Source of the DNA: UBA7396 sp964404065
GTDB lineage: Bacteria > Patescibacteriota > Gracilibacteria > BD1-5 > UBA6164
Assembly (NCBI GenBank): GCA_964404065.1
Contig: CAYOIP010000008.1
Span: 1-29,194 of the forward strand
Length of the DNA stretch: 29,194 nt
Reading direction: 5' to 3'
Below the pieces are notes generated by a model. It was not told where the DNA came from. It made no database searches and worked only from the letters and a program-made list of their open reading frames with translations. Positions 9,186 through 17,998 of the stretch are shown in pieces. The translations under genes were made by a program, and so were the position numbers. Position 1 is the stretch's first letter. Each line of letters opens with the position of its first letter.

Positions 9186-10526
9186 CTAATCTAAAATCAT
9201 CTCCTCAACCTCACTTTTCGCTTTCTCATAAACTTCTTTAGCTTCACTCTCCAAAACTTTCGCTTTTTCAATTCTACTTTTCACTCCCAAAGCAATTTTT
9301 TCCTGAATTTCTAAAGGTGGCAAAGGTAAGTTTAAACTTTCAAATGCCTCTAAATCAAGATGTCTTATAATAGCTCAAATTGATCTTTGTTCTAAAAGCT
9401 TATTTATAATTTTTCTAGATAATATTATTTGCAAAAATTCTGGTAAAACTTTATTATTTACCTTTAATCTCAAAATTCATCAACTAATTACATAATCTTT
9501 TTCTACACTTACTAAACAAGTAAATCAGATTGTTCAATCTTTTGAAAATAAAACTTCTCAATTTTCAGGTTTATATTGTTTTAATTCCTCAAACTTTTCT
9601 TTTGATATGTATTTATTACAACTTGGAAAATGAATTCAAAAATTATCTATATCTGAAACTCTGACAAATGGTATTTCTCAGTTTTCAACATATTCATTAC
9701 TTCAAACCTCAATTCATTTTTTATAGTATTCAACTAAATTCATAATTTTTTCTACTCAATACTTACCATTTTTAAGCATTTTTTCAAGCTCCAAAAACTT
9801 TGGACTATTATAAAAACTATCAAGTCTTTTTGTTTCTCCTAGCTCACTCAAACTTAATCCAAAAACTTTCTTTTCTTCAATTTCTTTATACTCAATTCAA
9901 AGCTCACTCAAAACAAAATCATCAATACTTTCAAACAAACTTTTTGCTTGCATTTCTTTCTCTTTTTTCTCTTTCAAAGCTAAATCCATTTTTTCAACAA
10001 TTTTATTTTGGATTTCTAAAGGTGGTAAAATTATTTTAATTGACTTCAAAGCTGGTTGATTTATTTCAGGAATTATTCATCAATTATTTTTTCTTTTAAA
10101 TTGCTTTTGTCATAATTCGCTTCTCAAATAAATTTCCAAATATATAGGATTTACTTTTTCTATATCAAGAGTTATTTTAAAAATATGAGAACTTAAAATA
10201 CTATCAATAATTTTATCTGTAACAATAGAAACTAATCATAAACTTCAAGACCTTGAAATTAAAATATCATCAAATGATAATTTTAAATTTTCAGGAACTT
10301 CAGAATCTACAAATCTTAAATTGTTATCTAAAATTCAATATTCTCACAAATCAGAAACTCTTAAATATCTTTTTCATCAAATTTCTATATAGTTTCTAAT
10401 TTCAGCTCAATTTTGAAGTTGTTTTATTATTTTATCGAAACTAACAACATTATATTTTGAAGAATTTATGATTTCTTCATTTTTAATATAGTCAAGATTA
10501 AAATACTCCACATCAAACCTTTCCAA
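9186..10526 (-). CDS. hsdS: Restriction-modification specificity subunit (HsdS-like), in the -1 frame after the RM gene
   Basis: DNA-recognition subunit with two target-recognition domains. TRD1 ends with LPPLEIQNKIVEKMD and a coiled coil; TRD2 begins near ETKRLDSFYNSPKFLELEKM and ends LPPLEIQEKIALGVK plus a second coiled coil. The frame has no ATG. Going upstream, the only initiators are GTG (10511-10509, after GGAAAGG) and TTG (10526-10524). Both would cut the N-terminal IFIVSQGQLERFDVEYF region that usually starts such proteins. The same frame is open upstream to the end of the methylase gene, where a frameshift signal could join the two; with frameshifting the S part begins at 10577 (463 residues). 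Two identical 12-bp repeats lie 60 bases apart in its centre. It uses more GGN glycine codons than neighbouring genes. Confidence 0.85.
9841..9912 (-). repeat. In-frame 12-bp direct repeats between the two recognition domains
   Basis: The sequence agctcactcaaa occurs at 9841-9852 and again at 9901-9912, exactly 60 bases (20 codons) apart and in the same frame. Each copy encodes LSELG. They sit between the central coiled coil and TRD2 of the specificity subunit. Confidence 0.7.
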
Positions 10527-10529
10527 CTG

Positions 10530-10583
10530 CCCCTGACTAACAATAAAAATCTTATTTAGAAAGTCAGGGGCTACTAAAAATTT
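10530..10583 (-). promoter_or_regulatory. Candidate -1 programmed frameshift signal (slippery site and hairpin)
   Basis: On the minus strand the methylase ends GCA AAT TTT TAG TAG. This holds the heptamer A AAT TTT (10583-10577), which fits X XXY YYZ. After a 6-nt spacer (TAGTAG, 10576-10571) comes a perfect inverted repeat, CCCCTGACT (10570-10562) with AGTCAGGGG (10538-10530), around a 23-nt loop. Slipping back one base continues as TTA GTA GCC CCT GAC and enters the specificity-subunit frame without a stop. The stem has 6 G/C of 9 in a genome of roughly one quarter G/C. Alternatives are a simple attenuator hairpin or translation of the S gene from a rare start codon. Confidence 0.6.
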
Positions 10584-12346
10584 GCAGGATTTTTTAAAAA
10601 CTCTCTAAATTGTTTTACTATTTCAGGCAATTCATTTTCACATTTTCTTCCTGTTGAATTTATTCATATTTTTTCAGCTGTTGCCATAAATATTTTGTAA
10701 TCAACTTCTTTTTTATTTCACCATTTTTGCAATACTAAAATACTTGATTTTACTCAAGCTCAATAATACCTAAATGCATCTTGTGGTAAAGAAATAACTC
10801 ATAAAACTTTGAATTTATTTAAAATCCACTCTCTAATTGGTTTTAATGAAGAATTTGTTAAAATTCAATCCGGTAAAACAACAACCATTTTTCACTCAGT
10901 TTTTAAAAATTGCCAACATCTTTCTATAAAAAGTATTTCAGTTTTTTGAGAAGGTTTTAACTTGTTTCAAGTTTTTGCTAATTCATAATCTCATAAATAA
11001 TCTTTTAATATAGCTTTTACATCAGCTCAAAAAGGAGGATTTGTAAAAATATAATCAAATCATTCTTTTTTAAATCATAAATTCAATACTTGCATTTTTT
11101 CTATTTTATCTAAGGCATCATGTCAAATAACATTTGTATGTCAATCCTCGTGTAAAATCATATTCATTTTCGCAATTCTTGCAGTATCTTCACTTATTTC
11201 TATTCAAAATAAATTATTAACAGCAAAATCATGCCGATATCTATAATGTTCCGGAGAATCTTTTTTATAATATTCATCAGCTTTTTGTCTTACTAGATCA
11301 AGGGTTTTTAATAAAAATCATCAACTTCAACAAGCAGGATCTAAAACCTTATCATGATTTTGTATATCTTCTCAAAACAAATCTATACAAAATTTTGAAA
11401 CTAAAGAAGGTGTAAAATAAGATCAAAAATCTCATTTAAAAAAACTTCATAAAAATTTTTGAAATGCTTCACCTTTTACATCTAATTCGGTTTTAGTTAA
11501 ACTAAGTCTTTGTAAATGTTCTACAACAACTGCTAATTCTTTATCATTTAACTTAATATCTTCAGCAAAAACATGTTTATCTCTCTCTTTAGCTTCATTA
11601 TAAATTGCATGTATTCTTGAAGCAAGTTTTTCAATAGATTCATTTCTTTTTCTTTGGAATTCATAAGCTTCTCAATTTTTTCTTGCCTTGTGTTCATCCC
11701 ACATTTTTATAAAAATTATTTTTGCAACTTCTCAAAAAGCCCTAGATTTATCTCTTCTTCATCAATCCCAAATAGTTTGATGAGCCTTAGCTAAAACAGT
11801 TTCTAAACTTTCACTAGTTACAGGTTCTAAATCAACTACACCTCATTTTGTAAAAGTCCATTCTTCAGGTTTTCCGTATTTTACAGGAATAGAGTAAAAT
11901 GCATCATCAAGAGTTTCGTCTTTTCCTTCTTCAAAAAATCTCACTGTTTCTCATGCAATAGTTCCATAATATTTTGATTTTAAAACTCTTCCGTTTCAAA
12001 TACCTTGTTTCACTGCTTGCTCAAATTCATTATCTGTAATATCTGCTTTTTTAAACTCTATTACAAAATATTTATTATCAACTCCATCTTCATAAATAAC
12101 TGCATCAGCTAATTGATTTGGTACCCTTTTTGGCATTTCCACTTCTAAATCTATATTTTGAGGTTCGTATTGGTATTTTGTTACTAAATCCAAAAACCAT
12201 TCAAGTCTCACTTGTTCTTCTGGATCTGAAAATTTATATTTTTTCTCTCAGTTTCTTAAATTTTTATAAACGACTTTATCTTTTTCTTGGTCTATTTCTA
12301 TAAATCATTTTTCAATTCATAAAAGATGTTGCTTTGTAAGTTCCAT
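10574..12346 (-). CDS. BcgI-like restriction-methylation subunit (PD-(D/E)xK nuclease plus N6-adenine methylase)
   Basis: 590 aa. The N-terminal part looks like the HsdR-N nuclease fold: LADAVIYED (D81) then YFVIEFKK (E97-x-K99), a PD-(D/E)xK motif. A helical linker follows. The methylase has motif I VLDPACGSGGFLL at about 334-346 and motif IV TNPPFG at 435-440, typical of gamma-class N6-adenine methylases paired with an S subunit. Nuclease and methylase in one chain with a separate S partner is the type IIB (BcgI) layout. No HsdR translocase gene is present. Several motif glycines are TGA-coded, including those in SGG and after NPPF. The start is ATG at 12344-12346. The stop is a tandem TAGTAG at the frameshift signal. 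It heads the operon-like run down to 6793. Confidence 0.9.
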
Positions 12347-12361
12347 AAATATAGTTTTAAT

Positions 12362-12411
12362 AAATATTTCAAATAAATATAATGATTTTAAATATTTTGC
12401 AAATAAATATA
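12362..12411 (-). promoter_or_regulatory. Tandem near-identical repeats upstream of the RM gene
   Basis: Two copies of aaatattt(tg)caaataaatata lie at 12362-12381 and 12390-12411, with matching ends 30 bases apart (about three helical turns). They sit 16-65 bases before the ATG. On the minus strand TTGCAA and TATATT in this region could serve as weak -35 and -10 boxes. Such spacing suits an operator bound by a controller protein, but no controller gene is visible nearby. Confidence 0.35.
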
Positions 12412-12453
12412 CACAAAAAATATATTTTTATTACCAACTATATTTATTTAAAA

Positions 12454-13140
12454 TTATCTATTTAATAAATATTTTGTTTTTAAAAGATATATAGTATCTG
12501 AGTTATTTATAATTTCATCATTTACTGTTAAAATATATTTATGATTAAAAAATTTAACTTCATGACAATCCTTTTTATAATTATTTAAATCATTTGTTCA
12601 TGAATTATCTAATTTAAAGCTTCATTCTTTAAGACAAATGGAATAATCTAAATTTAATGCATCATAATAATATCATTTCATATTTGGAATAAAAATAAAT
12701 ATTCCAATTATAATAATATAAACAAATATAAGTGGGGTATTAACTTTTTGTAAATTATTCTGAAATTTTACATATAAAAATGAAAGAGAAAGTATTGAAA
12801 CAATAAATAAAATTATTAAAACCCATAAATTACTAATTGTAAGTATTGTAAGCACAAGAATCATTATAATATTTATAAAATAATTATAACCAAAAGCTTT
12901 TTTTATTGATAACAAAAATGGTAAAAATAATACAAAGAAAATTATTCATGTATTTACAAGTTCATTTATATCAAAAAAATATAAAGGAATATCAAATTTC
13001 TTAAATAATAATATCTGAAAAAAACCAGATATTCATATAGAAATAAAAAACATATATACTAAAGATTTAGCATATATTTCTGAATCTCAAGATTCTTTAT
13101 AAAACTCACCTTTTAATAGGTTTGATAAGCTTTTTCACAT
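12454..13140 (-). CDS. Multi-pass membrane protein, unrecognised
   Basis: 228 aa from ATG at 13138-13140 to TAA at 12454-12456. About four hydrophobic segments are visible: SLVYMFFISIGISGFFQILLF, then GIIFFVLFLPFL, then an extended run from INIIMILVLTILTISN through WVLIILFIVSILSLSFLYV, and PLIFVYIIIIGIFIFIP. A soluble C-terminal tail with two Cys follows (YSICLKEGSF, KDCHEVKFF), possibly an extracytoplasmic disulphide-bonded domain. The start is uncertain, since no Shine-Dalgarno sequence is present and the frame is open a little further upstream (a GTG lies 36 bases before). It precedes the restriction operon on the same strand with a 107-base gap. Confidence 0.7.
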
Positions 13141-13222
13141 ATTATAATAATTAAAAAATAAAAAGCTCACAGATTCTACTAATCAAACCTTAATTTTATA
13201 TTAATTTTTTCATTTTTATCTA

Positions 13223-13250
13223 TTGACTTAATTTGAAATATTATTATAAA
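13223..13250 (+). promoter_or_regulatory. Sigma70-type promoter for the 206-aa ORF
   Basis: TTGACT (13223-13228), a 16-nt spacer and TATAAA (13245-13250), placed 30 bases before the ATG at 13280. This is a good match in sequence and position. Confidence 0.6.
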
Positions 13251-13279
13251 TACATCTTACTTTTTTAAAATTTTAAAAT

Positions 13280-13900
13280 ATGAACTTAACTCTAACCGTA
13301 TGATGACTTGCTAATTATTGTAGCTGATGGTTAAATAATATGCGCGAATTATATTGAAGTGATATCCATCCTGATTTTGAAAAAATTGTGTATATAGTTT
13401 CAGGGATAGTAGATGAAATAATTTCAGATCAAGAATGATATAGTAATTACCCCGATTCTACAATTATTCAAACTAAATCAAAAAAAGAAATTTCAGAAAA
13501 ACTCAAAGAAGCAGAAAATGAAGATATGCTTTATGAAAATTTTTCTAGATTATTGACTCCAGAAGAAAATAAAATTTTAGAATGAATTAATAAAGCTTGG
13601 GAGAAATGATTAAAAGTATGAAGAAGTTTATGAACTAAAAAAGTACAAGAATATGTAACTAGAAACCAAAGAAAAATAAATAAATTACCTGAAAATAGTA
13701 AAATTCTTGAATTAATTAAATTATTATATGATTGAAATAATATGACAATTGCTGTGGAATTTTTACTAAAAAAACACCAAATTGAGTTAAAAAATCTTAG
13801 AAATCCTAAAATTCAGGAATTTATAGATAATTTTAGAATATTTGTATTAAAACATATTTGGGTTTCAGACACTCAAACAACTTCTCAATATTTAAACTAA
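13280..13900 (+). CDS. Unrecognised soluble protein, 206 aa
   Basis: ATG after AAAAT; TAA at 13898-13900. It starts MNLTLTVGGLANYCSGWLNN with adjacent TGA-Gly codons, followed by charged helices and a Lys/Arg-rich middle (GRSLGTKKVQEYVTRNQRKI). It has no signal peptide or membrane segment, and I recognise no family. It has its own promoter and faces the MATE gene tail to tail. The two stop codons overlap on opposite strands within 13897-13900. Confidence 0.75.
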
Positions 13901-15321
13901 AAATCCCTAACTGGTTCTTCTATAATACTTTCCTCAATAACTTCTTTTTTCTTCTCTTCATCATGAGTAAGATTTGATTTTGACCAATCAACTTTTATCA
14001 TCACAAAAAACATTACAATACAAATTATTATACTAGTAATTGGTTCTGACCACCAAATTCCATTCATTCAAAGATAAGTATATTTTGCTAAAAAATAAGC
14101 AATTGGAATTTTTAAAATCCATTGACCTAAAATAGTTATATACATAGGAATTTTTGTTTTTCAAATAGCTCTTAAAACTCAATTTAAAGACATCTGAATT
14201 CAAATTAATCCAAAAAAGAAAGCTGAAATTCTGATAATTTCACTTCAAAGTTCTATTACTTCTCTATCTTTTGGAACAAAAAATTGTATTAAATATGGAG
14301 CGAAAATAAATGCAACTGTTCATAATAAAGTCAGAAATACAAAAGAAATAATTGCTGAGATATTATTTATTTTTTTAGCTTTTTCTATCATTCCAGCTCA
14401 AACATTTTGTCCAACTAAAACTGAAGTTGCCATAGAAAGTCACATAGCAAATATTACAACTAATTGAATAATATTTCCTGCAACTCAAAAACTAGCTAAA
14501 GCCAGTGTTCAAAATATTGCAACAATTCATGTCAAGATAGCATAAGAACCACTTCTTGCTGTCATCTCAATTGACGAAGGAAGTCATAATAAAAAACTTC
14601 TTTTTATAGTTTTTAAATTTGGAATATAATCAATAAATCTTGTATGAATATGATATTTTCAACTAAAAAGTATCATAAATCAAACTAAACAAGCAATTGA
14701 TTGAGTTCAAACTGTAGCAATTGCAGCTCATAAAACTCACATTTCAGGAATAACTCAATATCCATAAATAAATAATGGATCAAGTAAAAAGTTCAGTAAA
14801 ACTGTTCATCAAACTATGTAAATTGGTATATTTGCTTTTCAAATTCATCTCATAATTGCTTGAAACATAAAAAATGAAAAGTTAAATATAAGTCATACAA
14901 AAGATATTTTTAGAAAATTTACTGTTTGAGGAATTATTTTATCATCAGCTCAGATAAGCTTTACTATTTCTGGTGAAAAAATATATCAAAGTCATCATAA
15001 AACAATTGAAGAAAATAGTATCATAAGCAAACTTTGCGCTGCAATATGATTTACTTGTTTTTCATTTTTTGCTCAAAAATATTGTGCTATAAGTATAGAT
15101 CAAGCAATAGAAAAACCACTTCAAATAGATATAGTTAAAAATATTATAGTTCCGGCTAAAGTTGTCGTAGCAACTGCTTCTGCTCCAAGTCTTCATACCC
15201 AAAAGCTATCAGTAAATTGGTAAGCAACTTGCAACATATTTGTTATAATAATTGGAATAGCAAGCATCAAAAGTGCTTTTCACATCGGCATTTCTAATAG
15301 AGATATTTTTTTGTTTTGCAT
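13897..15321 (-). CDS. MATE-family multidrug/cation antiporter
   Basis: 474 aa with 12 predicted membrane segments in two six-helix halves. The first half begins KALLMLAIPIIITNMLQVAYQF then TDSFWVGRLGAEAVA, the typical MATE opening. The second half begins SFLLGLPSSIEM. GIGKANIPIY in the first half and AIGKTKIPMY in the second mark the internal repeat typical of MatE domains. The family exports drugs or metabolites using Na+ or H+ gradients; the substrate here cannot be told. A charged cytoplasmic tail (EEKKEVIEESIIEEPVRDF) ends the protein. The start is ATG at 15319-15321, and many loop and helix glycines are TGA. Confidence 0.93.
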
Positions 15322-15385
15322 AAATTTTTATTAATTTTAAGATATAGGATTATATAAATACTTTTAAAAACTCAAAACAAAAAAT

Positions 15386-15409
15386 AAAAATCACCAAATG
15401 GTGATTTTT
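15386..15409 (-). terminator. Rho-independent terminator after the lipoprotein gene
   Basis: AAAAATCACC and GGTGATTTTT form a stem around a 4-nt loop directly after the TAG at 15411-15413 (minus strand), with As upstream that read as Ts on the minus strand. It is roughly symmetric and may also block plus-strand read-through. Confidence 0.75.
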
Positions 15410-15410
15410 T

Positions 15411-16712
15411 CTAATATCAACTTATTTTATCAGTATCACAATTAGCTGGATCATCAAAACATTTTTCTATTGCAGTACTTCTTTCAGCTCTTTTTTTTGC
15501 AAGTTCTATTACAGTTCAAAATGTCTCTTTTGAGATAGTTGAAATAGTACTTCAAAATACCGGCACATATTCAGTTGCATACTCAAGTCATTTATCTAAA
15601 AGTACAGCTCACTTTAAAACTTTTGCTTTTCACTGATCTATTTTTCATTCAGCAACCATTTTATTTACTTCATCTATTCTATTATAAACTCACATAACTT
15701 CATCATAAGCTCATTTTAATTTATCATATTTTCATTTTGCATCTTCATACATTTTAGATCATTTTTCATACTTTCACATTGCCCACTCTAAATCTCATAA
15801 AGCTCTTTTTAAATCTTTTCAACCATTTTCTTCTATCCGCTCTTTTGCTTTATCTCACATTTGCTCAATAATTTCATCTTGTTTATCATTAACAAGTCAT
15901 TCTAATTGCTCTTTTATTTGATCAGTTAACTGGTTTGCTTTTTCATCAGCAGATTTTATAAGCTCTTGTTTTTTTGTGATTTCTTGTAATTTATCAAGCA
16001 TATTATTTATGTTTGATTCATTTGCTCTGTAATTAGTATATTCTTTTGAAATAGCAGATTTAACATCTTCATCTTCAATTCAAGCCATTATTTCTTCTCT
16101 TTTTTCCTTAAAATATACTTGTTTTTGTCAGTCAGACATCATATTATAAGTAATTTCTTTTTGTTTTTTTAATTCATCTAATTGTTTCTTAAGATTCTTA
16201 TCTCAAGGATTAGATTTTAATTGCTCAATTAAATCATTTATTTTTGTATCCTTGTTATCAAGTTTTTCTTTTGTAGCTAATTGTCAAACACAATCATTAT
16301 AAATAGCTCATAAATTTGGTATTTTTTTAATTTTTGAACAACCATTTATATCATCTTTTGCAATACTTTCTGATAGTAGTTTCTGTCAAACTCCAGACTC
16401 ACATTCACTTTTTGTATATGACATAGGTCATCATTTTATTTTTGAACAAATCGTATAATCTTGCTTATTTTCAGCGATAGTTAGATAACATTTATCACGA
16501 GGAGGATTTGAACCAGTATCTTTAAATTTTGTTCATTTTATTCTCTCACAAGCTGCAGGAGAACCAGACTGAACAGCAGTAAATTGATAACAATGATCAG
16601 TATCTGGAGCCCAGGTACACATCAAATTTCAAATTCATGATAATATTGAATCACATGAACTAAGAAAAAAAGTTAAAAATATTAAAATAAAAAATTTATT
16701 AATTGATTTCAT
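15411..16712 (-). CDS. Predicted lipoprotein with Cys-rich head and long coiled coil
   Basis: 433 aa. The signal sequence KFFILIFLTFFLSSC has lipobox LSSC with C20 as the likely lipidated residue; processing would need Lgt and LspA, both encoded in this window. The N-terminal third has about ten Cys in short loops (CTWAPDTDHCYQ, CERIKGTKF, CSKIKGGPMS), suggesting a disulphide-stabilised domain. Long helical coiled coils follow (SNPGDKNLKKQLDELKKQKE, then Lys/Asp/Gly-rich repeats such as KGKYDKLKGAYDEVMGVYNR). A further Cys pair is near the C-terminus (EKCFDDPANCDTDK). No known family is recognised. It lies 17 bases downstream of a four-helix membrane protein on the same strand, so the two are probably expressed together. 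Confidence 0.8.
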
Positions 16713-16729
16713 ATTTTGATAGTTAAAAA

Positions 16730-17179
16730 TTAAACTTTTTTTGTAATAAAAATTGAAATAAAAATAAAAACTATGCTTCAAAAACTAGCATACATAATAG
16801 ACTTTGCATAAGTATCAATTATAAAAATAGCGACATCTGTATATCTAGGTTCAAAATATACAAGTTGAATTCATAAAAATAAATTAAATCAAAAAACAAC
16901 TAGTAAAAGTATCAAATTAACAATCCAAAAATTCAGTCTAATAATCCATTTAATTAAATATAAAACATATAAAACTAAAATAGTTAAAATTCAGTAAACT
17001 AAAGGAATAAAAACTCAGTATTTTTTTGCAAAATCTCATACTGCATAACTAGTTATTTCTAAAGGTTTAGTATTTCAAAAAACAAAATAATTTATATAAA
17101 AAATGATTAAAAATATTATTCAAGCCAAAAATGGCATCCAATTTGATCAAACAAATCTGATTTTTAGAGTATTTTCCAT
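16730..17179 (-). CDS. Small four-helix membrane protein
   Basis: 149 aa from ATG at 17177-17179 to TAA at 16730-16732. Hydrophobic segments are at about residues 15-35, 58-82, 86-106 and 122-146, with a conserved-looking loop YFEPRYTDVAIFIIDTYAKS between the last two. I recognise no family. It is the first gene of a likely two-gene transcript with the downstream lipoprotein. Confidence 0.75.
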
Positions 17180-17205
17180 AAGCTAATAGTTAAGTTATAA
17201 ATACT

Positions 17206-17235
17206 TATATAATAGCTTTTTTAGAAAAAATACAA
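17206..17235 (-). promoter_or_regulatory. Possible promoter of the membrane protein-lipoprotein pair
   Basis: On the minus strand TTGTAT (17235-17230), an 18-nt spacer and TATATA (17211-17206) lie about 30 bases before the ATG at 17179. The match is moderate and the region is very AT-rich. Confidence 0.35.
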
Positions 17236-17306
17236 TAGAAATAAAATAAAATTTGATTTTTAAAAATTTTGCATAATATACAAACTTAAAAAATAATTAA
17301 TATTAT

Positions 17307-17912
17307 ATGATTTTAAGTTGAATTTTATTATCTCGTGCTTGAGTTCTAGCAAATAAAGTACAAGAAAATAACCCAAATTTTGATCCAACGATACAAATAT
17401 CAAGATTTGAAAAAGCTGTTGATGAAGTATTACATTATCAACTAGAAAATAAGGCTGTAATTGAAGAATGGTGATTAGATTTATTAGCAAAATGAATTAA
17501 TGAAACTTTAAAAAGAGATTTATCAATAAGCATGCTTGAATCTACTTTAACAGAAGAATGAAGAAAATTTCTTCAAGAATTGTTGTGTTATTATCAAGAT
17601 GATTATCCTGAAAGCTATTTAACATGAATGATACATGATTATATTGAAAAAAAATGTAGTGATGATAATGAAGCTAAAAATTTGTTTAGATTTATGGATA
17701 TTTTAAATCAAGAAAGAGATTTTTATATTGCACTATATAAAACATTAGATGAATTATGATTAAGTGTTAATGTAAATGATTTTAATTCTGAAGAAAATTA
17801 TCCTGTTGTATATTTTCAACTTCAATTAAAGGAACTTATTTTATCAAAACTTCCAAAAGCTAGTCCTAAAAGTATTTTTATACAAAACCCTTTCCCTAAC
17901 ACTAAACACTAA
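17307..17912 (+). CDS. Unrecognised helical protein, 201 aa
   Basis: ATG after TTATAT; TAA at 17910-17912. It starts MILSGILLSRAGVLANKVQE and then becomes acidic and helical, with aromatic-rich parts (LCYYQDDYPESYLTGMIHDY). The N-terminus is mildly hydrophobic but too short for a clear membrane segment. I recognise no family. A strong terminator begins at its stop codon, so it is probably the last gene of its transcript. Confidence 0.75.
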
Positions 17913-17944
17913 AATAAACTTGAAAATTCAAGTTTATTTTTTTA
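17913..17944 (+). terminator. Rho-independent terminator after the 201-aa ORF
   Basis: A 12-bp perfect stem (AATAAACTTGAA with TTCAAGTTTATT, loop AA, 17913-17938) starts right after the stop codon and is followed by a T-run. Confidence 0.8.
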
Positions 17945-17998
17945 TTTGAATAAAGTAAATATTTTATATAATTCAGAAAATAATTACTAAATAAAAAT

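Noticed and set aside
9841..9912. CRISPR-like array
   Set aside because: There are only two short copies, in frame inside a coding gene.
9800..10039. Plus-strand ORF of 79 aa
   Set aside because: It lies antisense within the specificity-subunit gene, which has clear family motifs.
10524..10526. TTG (or the GTG at 10509-10511) as a confident start of the specificity gene
   Set aside because: Both remove or cut the N-terminal region typical of the family, and the frame is open further upstream to the frameshift signal. TTG is kept only as a conventional boundary.
10530..10570. The hairpin between the RM and S genes as a Rho-independent terminator
   Set aside because: No T-run follows the stem on either strand and the downstream S gene has no other good start or promoter.
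5665..12346. tRNA-Arg as the attachment site of an integrated defence island
   Set aside because: No second copy of the tRNA 3' end and no integrase were found in the window.
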